DNA of 64,000 nucleotides from Whitmania pigra (GCA_021613335.1 JAJTWR010000374.1:326501-390500); one strand, 5' to 3'; shown: positions 1 to 11,963, counted from the first letter of the stretch. Translations and numbers: made by a program. The notes: generated by a model from the sequence alone, not told the origin.

Positions 1-172
1 AGTTAGTTAGTTAGTATGACACATTTCCCTTACAAGTTATTGCTTATTGCAATGTCAGTGATAATTGATGTGACTAATTTTTTGTTTTGAGATGACATTT
101 ACATTTGTCCCTCTTGAATATTTTACATTACTGATAAGAAAATCAAAGTTTAAGATTTGTATATTTTCGTAG

Positions 173-1322
173 GAGCCTTTCACAAGTGAACACAAATAGA
201 TTGGTCGAGTGTCAAGAGTGTCACAACCTTTTCCATCAGGTAAGAGATATCTATATAAAATGTGTGAATTTGATACATGCAAACATCCTTCAAGAAATCA
301 AAAATTAAATAAAAGTTTAACAAAATAGCATATCTGTGCGTATGGTACTATGTAAATGAAGTACATTCCCATTTTGCCTGGGCATTGGTTTGAAGTTTAA
401 GATAACTGCTATAGTTAAAACTATTATAATTATAGTTATTATTACCATTTGTTTGTTGTGCTTCTGATCATTGGAAGGTCGTCCTCTTATTGATCATCTA
501 TGTAATATTCCATTGAAATCAGGAATGCCACAAACCACCCATAACAGAAAACGTCAATGATCCGAGATTCGTTTGGTACTGCGTAAAATGCTCGAAGAAC
601 ATGAAAAAAATCGTGAGCATTAGTCTCTTTTTCATAATTCCTGCTTCCTTAATTAATGTTTACAATTTATTTAATTTAATATTTACTCAGGCCAATAAAG
701 TTATTAAAAAACCCAAGATTTCGACTAGTCCTTTGCCCGGAGTTACGTCCAGTAACGTGAGTCGCAACTCTCCGACTCCGTTTACCAAGGCTGCAACAAT
801 CGAGATGAAGCAGAATGCAGCTGTTCTTTCATCCCACTCTCTCACAGTCATTCAGCAGCCATTTAAACGACTGGAGATTCCAGTGAAGGTAAATCTCTCA
901 AAATTTCAGAAGTTAAATACCTTTGGCAATTGTCGTTAATTAATAATCTTTTAAACTTCTAATAATTTATTAAGCAATTAACTCCAAAAGAAGTTGCCCA
1001 ACAATCTCTGTGTTCCAAAGATTCCAACGTGAAATCGAAGCAAGCCTCTGACCAGACAAAGTCTTCTGCTTCGAAGTCTGGAAAGTCTTTTGCCGGCGAC
1101 AAGTCATCGAAGGATAATGGAAACAGTTCGAGTACTTTAAAAATCTCAGAGGGAAAAGGGCACACTTCCCAGAAGCAAACCTTAAAAAACTCTCCGTCGT
1201 TTGCCTCGGCCATCGGAGCTTCGGTGTCTGGTTCGTCTCTGGCGTTTTCCGACTCTCTTATGGGTGCGAGTACCGATAGCTCTAAGAAGACATCATCTCT
1301 TTCCTCCAGGGATAAAAAATGA
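173..1322 (+). CDS. INTS12: Integrator complex subunit 12 (3' part; PHD finger and tail)
   Basis: INTS12 is a small PHD-finger subunit of the nuclear Integrator complex, which cleaves snRNA and paused nascent transcripts. Four exons are visible: 173-239, 523-612, 691-888 and 975-1322, all with AG/GT borders and matching phases. The first two encode the second half of the PHD finger (RLVECQECHNLFHQ, then ECHKPPITENVNDPRFVWYC and VKCSKNMKKI), which closely follows the family pattern. The rest is a low-complexity Ser/Lys/Thr-rich tail ending SLSSRDKK and a stop. The 5' part of the gene, including the N-terminal microdomain that binds INTS1, lies to the left of the window. Identification rests on the PHD-to-MKR/K junction and is strong. 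The tail is not conserved at sequence level, so the exact last exon is less sure. Confidence 0.88.
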
Positions 1323-1385
1323 GCATTGCCGTTTTGTGTGTTGTTTGTAGTATTATAGAGTTGTTATTGTATCTAGTTCGTTAAA

Positions 1386-1391
1386 AATAAA
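1386..1391 (+). terminator. Polyadenylation signal of INTS12
   Basis: A canonical AATAAA lies about 65 bp past the INTS12 stop codon, the expected distance for a short 3' UTR. Confidence 0.5.
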
Positions 1392-1491
1392 AGTTAGATT
1401 CTTGATCATTGTTTACTGGAATCATTTTCAAGGTAACCAAATAAGGTTTTACAATTATTTTTTTTTTTTCATTGTATTATCAGACCCAAGC

Positions 1492-1882
1492 TCAGCAGCC
1501 CTCTCGTACGCGTTGCATCTAAATGCCGATGTTGCAACCCAATGAATGTCTCGTCAGTGCAACAGATGCATTTATGACAATCTGATCGTTGAAACCAATT
1601 GACTAGTCTTCTGGTACAACAAGCATGAAGGCTGAAGTACAAATTTAGAATGCAATAAAATAAAAGTTATTAACGTAGGTTTGGAAAACGTGATGATGCA
1701 CAACAATCGTAGCTAACAAAATTTTAAAAAATTATTAATAAGTTAATTTGTGTGGTATTGTAAACTCCATGCTACAGTTGCCGAGATTCGTGATTTACGG
1801 CCTCTGAGATGTCTTGAAGAACAGTCAGGATTTGCACTGGTTTGACTTAGCTTTCTACAAACACACAACAGCTATAAAATGA
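1492..1882 (-). other. Unassigned exon-like open segments between INTS12 and MZB1
   Basis: On the minus strand two segments read like exons. About 1882-1762 has an AG acceptor after a T-rich run, then KLSQTSANPDCSSRHLRG. About 1630-1492 has an AG acceptor, then RLVNWFQRSDCHKCICCTDE and a short tail to a stop. They lie immediately 3' of the MZB1 stop codon, so they could be MZB1 3' UTR, alternative 3' exons, or a separate small gene. I do not recognise either peptide. No start codon or joining donor could be fixed. Confidence 0.2.
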
Positions 1883-1974
1883 ACCAAATACAATATAAAC
1901 AAAAAATAAAAAGAAGATTGCCTCTTTAAAGAAATAAATCCTTAAAGTATGCTATAGTTTATTTTATCGAGAGA

Positions 1975-3126
1975 TCACAGATCACTTCTGCCCATGAAAT
2001 CCTTGTATCTTCTCTCCTCGAGCTTCGAGCACCTATTTCTCTTCTTGTCTCCGTAGCAGAGGAAATTTTTCAGGAGGTGCTTTTTAGACGGATCGAGTTT
2101 GTAGACGTTGTGCAGCGTGACCTCGCCGTGATCTCCGACCATTGTCTCACACACGCTCGACAGTCTGATAAAATCAAATAAAAGTTGAAACCACACATTT
2201 ACTGACATAAGCAAATAAGCAATTTAAAAATAAAACCTTCGTACAATAACATTGAGCAGTTGAACTCCAATGAACTGGCAGCATGCATGTCTACTGCAAT
2301 CAATCAATCATCAATCACGTTTAAACGGTCAACCTGCTCGGCCACTTCCCTCCGCTGGCAGTCACTCCGGGTATTTCTTCTACTTCCATTCCTGGGCCTG
2401 ATAGCCTCGTCTCCTGCTTGACCTTTTTCATTCCGTAACTACAAGCCAATAAATTAAAAATCACAATTTATGACGTCGTTTCCAATAACTTAGATCTAAT
2501 CCCTTTGTTATTGCAATTTAAGATACCAAGAATGTATTGATATAAGTTAAGTGAACTTTAACTAAGGTTCAAGTGCAACCAACCTTTCCCATATCTTAAT
2601 GTCTGAGCAGATTTCATCCATTATGTCAATCAAAGTAGATTCAGTAAGTTTGAAGTTCAAGGAAGGGTGTCTTTGATTATAATCTGATAAGCCTTTCCAC
2701 AGCTTTCAAGAATTTACAGTTACATATCAAATACAAATGACATCTAGATTCTGTTAGGTCACATTAATCTTCCAGTAATTCTGCAGTCACGAGTTATTTG
2801 CGCAAAGACTCGTCAATACGAATTGATTTTCCAAGCCTAAATAAGCAAACCTAAACATGGGATTAAGTTTCCACTTCTACTATCACTAAATCTGTTAAAA
2901 AATAAAGTCTGCCCGTATGACAAATATGCAAACAGACCTGGAAGGATACTGCAATGCAAGCATCGCATTGAAGCTCCTCGGGCACAAACGGACTATTCAT
3001 CATTTCATCATTCATATCGTTTCCCCCAAATTGAATTGTGCCGGACATGCCATCGCTATCCTGGTGTACGATTTCGGCAAGGCCAAAGCCAATCAATAAA
3101 TTCAAAATCACAAACGCACCCTCCAT
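1975..3126 (-). CDS. MZB1: MZB1/pERp1-like ER-resident saposin-like protein
   Basis: MZB1 (pERp1) is an ER-luminal, disulfide-rich chaperone-like protein; in mammals it assists immunoglobulin and integrin folding with GRP94. Four exons (3126-2938, 2702-2584, 2438-2334, 2164-1975) join in phase to 200 residues, close to the mammalian length. The first exon has a hydrophobic signal peptide (VILNLLIGFGLA) and the CDAC motif in CDACIAVSFQ. Exon 3 carries RLSGPGMEVEEIPGV followed by GGKWPSR, matching the family's RLTGPG...GGPWPTRLS block. The C terminus ends RSDL, a KDEL-like retrieval signal where mammals have REEL. An upstream in-frame Met at 3168 would add 14 residues before the signal peptide, so 3126 is preferred. 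The gene is convergent with INTS12. Confidence 0.85.
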
Positions 3127-3378
3127 CACGAAATCTCCAGTTTTTCCAAAACAGACGCTATTCACCAATTATGTGCCTCATATTACAAAAAGCATCAATG
3201 TAATCACGTGAGTATGGAATCAGCCAATCGCATTGAATGAATTTTATAAGTTTCCTTTTTATTCTTCACTAAATTTCGTGCGTACTAAATTAACAATAAA
3301 AATATCAAATATCTATTTATTTAAAGGTCTTAACCTACTTAACTTTCATCTACAAATAACATAATTTATGCCGCCTTA

Positions 3379-3493
3379 TTTTTGTCCGCTGGTTGCTTTG
3401 CGTTCTGGGTTTGTCTTTACGACACAATCGATTTCTGACCCTTCTTCAAAGACGTAGCCACCGGGGGACAATGGTGAGGGCATTTCACCCATC
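3379..3493 (-). CDS. Possible terminal exon of a small unidentified gene
   Basis: A minus-strand segment begins after a TTGACAG acceptor and reads MGEMPSPLSPGGYVFEEG, SEIDCVVKTNPERKATSGQK and a stop. It is more codon-like than its AT-rich surroundings. Whether the Met is a true start or an internal residue is unclear, since an acceptor directly precedes it. I found no convincing upstream exon before the proton-channel gene. No family is recognised. Confidence 0.35.
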
Positions 3494-5311
3494 TGTCAAC
3501 TTTTCTCTTGATATTTTTATATCTCATAAATAATTCATTAGTCATAATAAAGCTCCAGTAAATTAGGAATTGTTCAACATTAATATTTATTACATACTAT
3601 AAGTTTTGGTAACTAAACTATAACCGACTTTACTTTTCTCAATTTTCTTTAATTTGAGATTAATTGCTTGTCGTTAATCATCCAGCACTATACCTTAATG
3701 ATGTAAAATCGATGTACACATAGAACATTTTTATAAGTCCCGAAAATAAGTCCTATCTTCAGGGCCGCAAACAAAAATTTTGGACCCCTAGACACAGAGG
3801 CCACGGGTCTCCAAGTTTTGTCAATTTGATATTGGAAAAACAAAAAATATACAGGAGGGTCCCAAAAAGTTGCCGGGTCTCGGATATTTGTCCCCTCTCT
3901 TCCCCTCTCAGCGATCCTGCTTACATTTCACAACCTTCTTCACAGACGTCTCTATAATACACTGACTTCCAGGGAGTAAATATATAGTGGAAAGGATAAA
4001 AGTAGTTTGAGATGTGTTTACGGGAACAAATTTGTTAAACAGAATTGTCACGGCGAACAAGCATAATAGAAAACTTTATTTTTAGATTAATATAACAACA
4101 TAATAAAAAACTTTATTTCTCAGGTTAAAAAGTAAATATTGACAAACAATTTAAATGATCTATTACGCAATAGAAATTCACATTATTTATTTAAATAATA
4201 TTTTTATCAAAATGTACGTTACTCATACTACTGCGTTAAAAATCGACATAAACCATTTGCTTCGCATTTTGTAAATCGTTCCAGCAAATTTGCTGTGTAC
4301 ACGCCTGTGCACAGTAATGCCAACAGATGCACAGGGAGATGCTGGATGTGTCTTGCAAAATCGATTCGTTATATTTTCGTTATTTAAAATTGTGCATATG
4401 TTAGTAAATATTGTCTAGAATCAAATGCATTATTACTTAAGTGAATCGCTTATATAAGCAATCCAAGAACAAGTTTGATGAATTTTGGAAGATCTTTTTA
4501 TAGCTCGATTGCGTTACAATTTGAGATGGTTTCCTTAAGATTAATCGTGCTAAGAAGCATTTTAAAATTAATGTTTGAGGTTCCACAGTTGATGCTTTGC
4601 AGAATGTTTATTGTACTTTATTGATTATTATATTCGAAAGAAGGATTTTCATATCAGTGAAAGATGCTCTAAGGTGAATTTGTTGTTTTTGTATATTTGA
4701 ACTGTTTCTTTCTTATTGAATAATTTATCAAATAATTTCATCTCTCTAATAAGTCAAATTGTTTAATAAAATTCGAAATGAAATGAACTTAGGTCAATTT
4801 TTGTACAATTATACGGCTCTTTTATAATCAAAATTCATGTAACTGTAAAAATTTTTTTATTCAATATAAAGTTTTAATTCTAACGACATCGTATCTTACG
4901 GCTTTAATTTTTCAGTTGATCTAGTTTGTTTAAGATGTAACAGATGTAACGGTACGTGATCAACGTGGCATAACCAGAATTTTGCTTTTCTATTTACAAT
5001 GTCAGGCAGTACCATTTTGTTTCAATGTACTTCCTCTAAACCAAAACGTTAAAAAATAAATATTGCCTCAGAGCCTATGGCCTCAGCAGAAAACAATTAG
5101 CTAATTAGTTATTAGATGTTAAGACAACTACACAGCCAAAAATATATGTTTCTTAACGATTTCTTCTTAAAGTTATTCTTAAGTTTAAGACAAATTTTCA
5201 AAATTTGCACCAAACGCAATTAGAGTTAAAAAAAAAGAGTTCCATTAAAAATTAAAATTAAAAAAAAACATTTTTAACCAGGCTATTTATCCATAATTTT
5301 TCCATATTCAG
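3494..5311. other. Intergenic stretch with one repeat-like segment
   Basis: AT-rich non-coding sequence. Around 3770-3925 there is a GC-richer segment with ends resembling a short inverted repeat (CAGGGCCGC on the left, the complement of CAGGATCGC on the right). It may be a small non-autonomous DNA transposon. The remainder shows no supported exon. The promoter and any 5' non-coding exon of the proton-channel gene should lie here, because its first visible coding exon is preceded by a splice acceptor. Confidence 0.35.
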
Positions 5312-5324
5312 CCAATTCAAAGAC

Positions 5325-8300
5325 ATGTGGAGTAGTGGAAGAAGTACTATGAAAGCTGAGATGGATGCCATGGAAAGAGACTTGTACGACGAGGAAATGC
5401 AGTACAAGATAGAACAAGGAAGCACGTTAGTCATTAACTAACTAACTAACCAAATTATTCTTAACTAACTAAATTATTCTTAATCACGCATTTCTTAGGT
5501 TACGTTGGTTAAAAGACTCTCTTGATTATACAATCGCTGAAGTATATTTGAAAAAATAAAATATATCAATTTGTTCATCCGAAGAAATTCATGAAATATG
5601 CAAGAAAAAATTGAATTTCAATATTTTTCGCATAAGTCTAAGCCTAAGCGATCATTTATTACGAATTCTTCCACACTTTGAACATAAAAAGATATTTACT
5701 GAAAATGAAATTAAATTTAATAAAAACTTTGTAATCTTAACAATGTCTACAGTTTTATTATTTATTTATAGTTTGTTACAATAATTTGTATTAGGACTTG
5801 TTTTTTAAAACCTTTTCTCCCGAGTGAAGACAGTTTAGGGAACCGTAGCCGATTTGGCTAGGATCTGTACACTTTTGTGTTATTTAGCAGTAGAGATTCT
5901 TATTATTTTCAGTTTCAGTGCAAACGTCTTTAAATGATTCGCTCTAGGTAATATTAGCCACGATAGAGTTTTTAAAGTTTCCAGATGAGTAAAATGTAAA
6001 GTGTTTTCCTATCAATTCAGGTGCCGCGGTAACACCTTGAGGATATTAGAAAGTAATCCACTCCAGGTGTTACTCTATATTCTGGTGGTCATAGATGCAG
6101 GTGTAGTCATAACGGAAATATTGCTGGATCTTCATGCCATAAAAAGTTAATATTTAGGGATAATGATATTATAATTGATTGAGGTGACAGTGTGGTGTGA
6201 ATCTATGTAACATTGTAACTAATTATACTAATTTATTTACGAACAAGAAATAACTAATGAATCATTGAAATCTTCCATCCAATGCTTTCAGGCCAAAATC
6301 GAGAGGCTGTGTCTGACTTGGAAGATGCCATGAAATTTTTGAAAAACGTCTATTACGAAGAGTTGAACGGTTACGATGGTAATAACGTGCACTACATACT
6401 GGACATATTGTTGGCCAAGGAAAATGCGTCCGTCTTAAAGTTATCACGTGCAACGGCTAGTTGTAATAAAACAGACAATTATGTTACTAATTGTAATAGC
6501 AATATTAACAACTCGATTATATATGCACTTGAAAATTCTTTAAAGCCGATGACTGAAAATACATATCCTAACTCTGAAGTGGTGAAAACAAATCAAAGAG
6601 ATCAACAACGAGATCAAAGTCGAATTAGACAAATACGCCATTTGTCAGACGAAAAAAGCAGAAAGTCAAAAGATAAACCTAAAGAGCCAATCCGGGCTGA
6701 GACTTTCGCTCCTCTTTATAGCCGTAAAAAAACAATATCGACGGAGAGAAATCGTGATTTCATTTGTTACAGACTCAACTCAAATGAATTAGATTTGAAA
6801 CAATTTCCTCTAATTTTAAAATCTATTTTGCGTTCGTTCAGAGTGTTAACCTCGCCGACGTCCTCAATTTTAACAAACTCAAACAAACGGAACAATAACA
6901 TCATCCACCATGTTGGCAAACTGGGAAAATATTTTTCACATTTTCAAAAACCTCTGCATTTCAAACGTCGTCATCACAACCATCTTTTTCGGCAATTCAT
7001 GAAATCTAAACGCTCAACGACTCCTCCAATACCCGAACGTCAAGATGGAATTAAATACACACGTAAGATTAATTCAAATACAGTAGATTTAGTCATATTT
7101 TGCTTAGAAAACGATTTTTTCTGTACCCTAAAGGTTATAAAGATCATGAAGAATCTAGGATCATGTGGTCTCCAGATTCTTTTTTAGGGGGCGAAACGAA
7201 AAGTTTGGAATATCCTTTACTTTTTAGAATGACACCAGACGACAATTTTCTGCACATTTGGTCGCTAGAAAACAATAAGTTTGACTACAATGTCAGATTT
7301 AAACCTAAACTTTATTTGTTTAATGAGTCTGATACACGAATTGAAGAAAAGAAATATGTCAATAAATCCAAATTTCTTTCGGATTCCAAAACCAAAAAAA
7401 GAAATATTTTTGAAAGCAAAGACAATCATCTTACACACATCTTACACAGCACAGACAACACTGTAGAAAGAAATAATATCGAACCAGCACCCACTGCTCA
7501 ACCCATCAAGGAAGGACTTCTTGAGGACATTTATGCTCATCCGAACGCCTCAAGTTTCACCGAATCTAACCTTGACAATGGGTTGCAGCATTCACTTTAC
7601 CCTCATATGTCTTTGAATGTTAGTGATAAATACTACAGGATTAATAATTATGCCGAAAAACTGCTGGAAATAGCTCACACTCTTCATTACGTTGGCATCA
7701 GCATTTTAGCCATTTTTGTCATTCAGGTACTTTGGAAATACTAATTCTGAATTATTTTGAGTTGGCATTGAAGAAAGTGATGTTCGTAAAACTGGAATAA
7801 ATAATTTTTAACATTGAAGAGGATCGATTAAGACGTTCTTTGCGTTTTGACCAATAGATGTTAATCTGATTCTGTGAATTTTATGTAACTTATTTTTAGG
7901 TTCTCCTGAAAATCTACGGAATGGGATCAAATTTTTTCAAAAAGAAACTTGAAGTGAGGAAATGATATGAAGTCCGATCATGAAAATTCTACTAAATTAT
8001 TTTATAATCAGTGTGTTATTTTATGAGTTTTGTTGAAAATTTGCATTACTATAATTATAATTGTATCTTTTGCCTTAAAATGTCAATGCTCTTACAGTCT
8101 CCATAAAAAAAAATTATGGATTGTACAAATCCCATAAAAACATTTTTTTGCAGATATTCGACGCGGTCATAGTCTTGACCTCCTTCACTCTGGACATGGT
8201 TTTCATCAAGGGAATCACAGGGTCTCAAAGTGAAGAAGCCATAGCCTTGCTTATCATATTTCTACTTTGGAGAATATTGAGAATTATCAACGGTGAGTCA

Positions 8301-11300
8301 AGTCTTTCTATTTAGTTTTCTGTTTTTTCTTTGGAGACATTCATCCTTTTACATCGTCCGAAGTTGCATCAACTTCTTGATTATATTCTTATAGGTCTTG
8401 CTTTCAATTAAATTTGTAAACGTTACAATCATTCACGTCACATTCGTGATGAGAAATTTGGACTAGATCGGTTAGGAATTCAAAAAGATATTTTCATATT
8501 TTTAAAGCTAGAGAAAAAATAATTAAACACGAATAATGTTGAAACATTGAAACATACCATATCACATTAAACAAATTTCTTCCAAAACCTATGCAAATTA
8601 AGTTTCTGGTAATCTGTTTCATCTCTCTTTTCTATCGATCTCCAACGTTGTTACACTCAGGAATCATTGTGACTTCAAAGAAAAGACAAGACTTGAGGAT
8701 TCAACTACAGAAAAGAGCGCGAAGGAGGGCAGAAAAAAAGATCGAATACTTAGAAGATGACAGAAATTGGAAAGAGGTAGACTTGAATGATTGATAGATT
8801 TTATTTATAAAATTGTTACTTCGAAAAGATCATCTAGCATAATTTTATTTGTAAATATAAATTGTGAAGTAAGCTTTTTAAAATTTAGTTGTTAATCTAC
8901 GATTTTAACAGAGAGAAATTCTTAACCTAAGAAATTTGTGCAAAGAGCATGGCGTGATGGAAGACGAGATTAGTCGATGCAAACCAAGAAGGAGGAGTAA
9001 ATATTACTGAACGTTTACATTCAAATTGAAAAACAAAATAATTTTAACTCGTTTTACCTAAATATATAATATATTCAAAGCAATATTGCAAAAAATGGAC
9101 ACATCCGTGGGGCTATCTTCAATAGCAACTTTATCCCTCGGTCTCTCAATGTCCATGGCCGGAGCCGGTAGAGTGATAATAAAAAGTCTCAAGGATGGCA
9201 ACGATCAGCTGTCTGCAACAAGAGATGAAAAACTGACGATTACTAAGCAACTCTTGCGCACTTCATTCGAGCCTTTAGTGAAAAATATCGATTCAAAGTA
9301 TTCTGACGGCGTGAAGAAATCAAATTTCAATTCTGTCACGAGGTGAGCGCTTAGAAGTCATCCATAAGAATATTATTATTTTTTTTTGGGAATTTTAATC
9401 AATAAAGACACAGTACAGACAAAGCATTTCCCATTCGTAGTTTAAATTGCATTTTACATAAGTTGAATGCTTGTTTGCATGCAATCTGTTGAGAAAATGT
9501 ATGCGAAACAAAAACTTGAGTGTGACATTTCCAACTTTTCTCTATTTCTCCCGTGGTTCATTATTTAAATTTTAAAATTTTTTTTTAATCCCGTCCAATT
9601 TAAAAATGAAAAGAATCAATATCAACAAAAAAAAACTTAGACTTTCTCGTTGGATGCTGATGACGACGACGATGATGGCGATGGTGATGATGATGACGAC
9701 GATGACGATGATCAAATTAATGTCCGTTGCATTTTCATTTGAAATTTCTCTACTTTTGCAGGAGAACGATATCTTGTAAATTTATTATCTACATTTTTTT
9801 TAACTATTTATATTTGGATTTTGCGATTAATTTCACAACACTTGTTTGGGTACCTAAGATATCCGAATCGGACAACTTTTTGGTCTCTAAACGCAATAAC
9901 CTCTTTTTAATAAAGACAGCGATCCATAAGCTCCGAGGATTTTCAAGTAGGATCAAGCAATTCAACTCTAAATCCCTTAGCTTTCGTGGGACACAAATCG
10001 CCTTTCAAAAAAGCCTTTAGCTTGGATAATGAGTCAAGAAAACTCCCAGTCAGGCAGCCGAGCAATAGGAGCACAGGTTCTCTATTTTATCCAGGATCTC
10101 GTAGTAAGTCGATGAGGCAACTGGGATATAACACCAAAGAAGCTTTGGACCAAATTCTTCAGCGAGACGTAACTTTTAAAAGGGAAAATGTCTCAAATGA
10201 AATTCTCGAAAATCGTTCGCGTTAGTGTTTAATGGATATTGTTTCGTTTGTTATTTAAAAAAAGAAAGAAAGAAATGAAGTAATTAAACCAAGTGGTAGC
10301 TGATATTAGTTGACTGATTGACATATGATTTTATTTTATTTAAAAAGTTTGATTGTTATTTGCCCAATGGCTCGCTGATATTTTTCCATCGTTACTAATC
10401 TCTTACTAATGTAAATGTTTTCGCAAGGTACGAACACAGACAATACAGGCATGACCGCAATCCCAGATGTTGTAATTCACACTGTTGAGGGATGGATTAA
10501 TAGTGATTGTTCACTGTTTGGATCTGCGAATGATTATGACCAGACCCAGCTCGAAGGCTCTGTCCATCTTCAAAACGCCTCCCATCTCCCGTTAGGTATT
10601 AGCTCTCATTATCAATAACGAGTGACAATTTTAACCTTCTAATTCTTTTAACGAAATCTTGGTAGATCGAGAAATCAAATCTAGGGTGAAAGAGGGAATT
10701 ATCGATGATCACGATGAAGATTATCGCGTTTCTAGAGCCATTTTCCAACAATATCATCCATTGAAGTCAGATTTATCAAAATCAATGACTTCAAATTTTT
10801 TCTTGAACGGGAATGCAGAGACTTATCCCACAGATAAAGGTGAAATGTCATTAAACAATAGCCACACAGTCGATGTTCAAAACAACGATTCTCCATCAAG
10901 TAAGAAGGGATTTGATAAAATTGCAAAGCAATCACCACTGAAAACTTCTAAATCTTCAAATTTCCATTATACAAATCCGTCCACACCATCCAATTCCATA
11001 TGCAATTGTTTTCACAAGAATCGCCATCATTATCACAGACCTCGAGCGAGGAGCCGCGACATAAACGCGTTGAATTCTCTCCATAAGCAATCATCATTAT
11101 CTAATTCAATTACTGGAAGTGATTCCAAAACAGGAAATCTCACCTCGCGTGATGAAGCGCTTTGTGTTTCTCAATCTGTGAGAGATTCTGTTACATCACC
11201 AAATGGTTGCCAGCAGGCAGCCAATAAAAATTTCCATGAGATAACAACAGAAAATGTTGGCACGAAATTCCAGCAATTAATTCCCTCAACATCTACGTAT

Positions 11301-11825
11301 CCCGTCTCAGAAATGCTTAAAGACTTTTCAGGTTTTCATTCAAATCAAACAAAACTCCAATTCGATTCCAACTTGAACTCTTGCGGACGGCATCGCAGTC
11401 AAGATTTAAATTACTGCTACTTTAATAAGACTAAGCCTCCTTCAATCCCGATCAAATCTAAAACGAAATCACGATTGTTTAATTCAAAACACTTTGCCAA
11501 AAATATGCATCGCTTGTCCCTTGAGCAGCCGAATGACCTGAGAGGTAAAAGAAGAGTTTTTCAGAAGAGCAAACGTGGAAAATTGGAACTGAGCGACGAC
11601 AACGTCATCCAATCAGCAGAAGGTTTCAAGGTTAGAAGAACAAGAAACGAATTCTTGCTATTAAATAAAAGTAGAAGCCAGGAACTTCCAGTATCGAAAA
11701 TTGAGTTTCTTTATAACGGTTCCCATTCACAATCAGCCGATGAGCCTCTGTGCCATTCAAGCTTTCGGTATTGTACAGGTCCCAACCAAGAGATTGATAA
11801 ACAAAACGTTTTTGAGCCAATATGA
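5325..11825 (+). CDS. Giant HVCN1-like voltage-gated proton channel
   Basis: Hv1-family channels are dimers of a lone voltage-sensor domain that conduct H+ outward across membranes. Exons: 5325-5425 (exon from 5312), 6021-6145, 6292-7062, 7134-7726, 7900-7953, 8154-8292, 8661-8776, 8912-8996, 9081-9342, 9916-10220, 10428-10595, 10666-11825. They total 3879 nt, exactly 1293 codons, with every phase matching. S1 is LLYILVVIDAGVVITEILLD, keeping the selectivity Asp. S2 is around YVGISILAIFVIQVLLKIYG, S3 is IFDAVIVLTSFTLDMV and S4 is LLWRILRIINGIIV. A charged coiled coil with EILNLRNLCKEHG matches the human Hv1 tail. About 430 residues are inserted between S1 and S2. Exons from 9081 on encode a Ser/Asn/Lys-rich tail without known domains. 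If the 8996 donor is unused, the protein stops at 9010 and the tail exons would be a separate gene starting near 9093. S1-S4 identity is firm; the tail linkage is moderate. Confidence 0.8.
9658..9716 (+). repeat. (GAY)n trinucleotide tract in intron
   Basis: GAT/GAC/GGC/GGT trinucleotide repeats over about 55 bp, lying within the intron between the 9342 donor and the 9916 acceptor. Confidence 0.8.
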
Positions 11826-11873
11826 CAACTATTGCTGGTTATCCTGAACGTCAGTTGAAATTCATCCGGTGGG

Positions 11874-11963
11874 AACAATGAGGCCAGGAGGTATGGGCCT
11901 CCTCAGCAGCTTTTGACGCGCCATGACGGTTTTTGCCATGTTTGCCCACGTTGGCCTCAGGGC
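11874..11963 (+). other. GC-rich nested palindrome in the 3' flank
   Basis: About 50 bp after the stop of the long proton-channel frame, an otherwise AT-rich flank holds nested inverted repeats. The outer pair is TGAGGCC with GGCCTCA, the inner pair AGGAGG with CCTCCT, and a smaller GCCATG-type pair lies between. As RNA it would fold into a stable hairpin. It could be a 3' UTR structure or a small repeat. Confidence 0.45.

Noticed and set aside
60..282. Minus-strand frame at the left edge
   Set aside because: It overlaps the INTS12 PHD exon on the other strand and has no family resemblance.
2560..2600. GGTTCAAGTGCAACC as a tRNA B-box
   Set aside because: No matching A box, acceptor stem or anticodon arm; it lies in an MZB1 intron.
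9727..10020. Open frame directly after an apparent acceptor at 9762
   Set aside because: It reads the start of the real exon (9916 onward) in the wrong frame; the 9342 donor joins in phase to 9916 and keeps all later junctions in phase.
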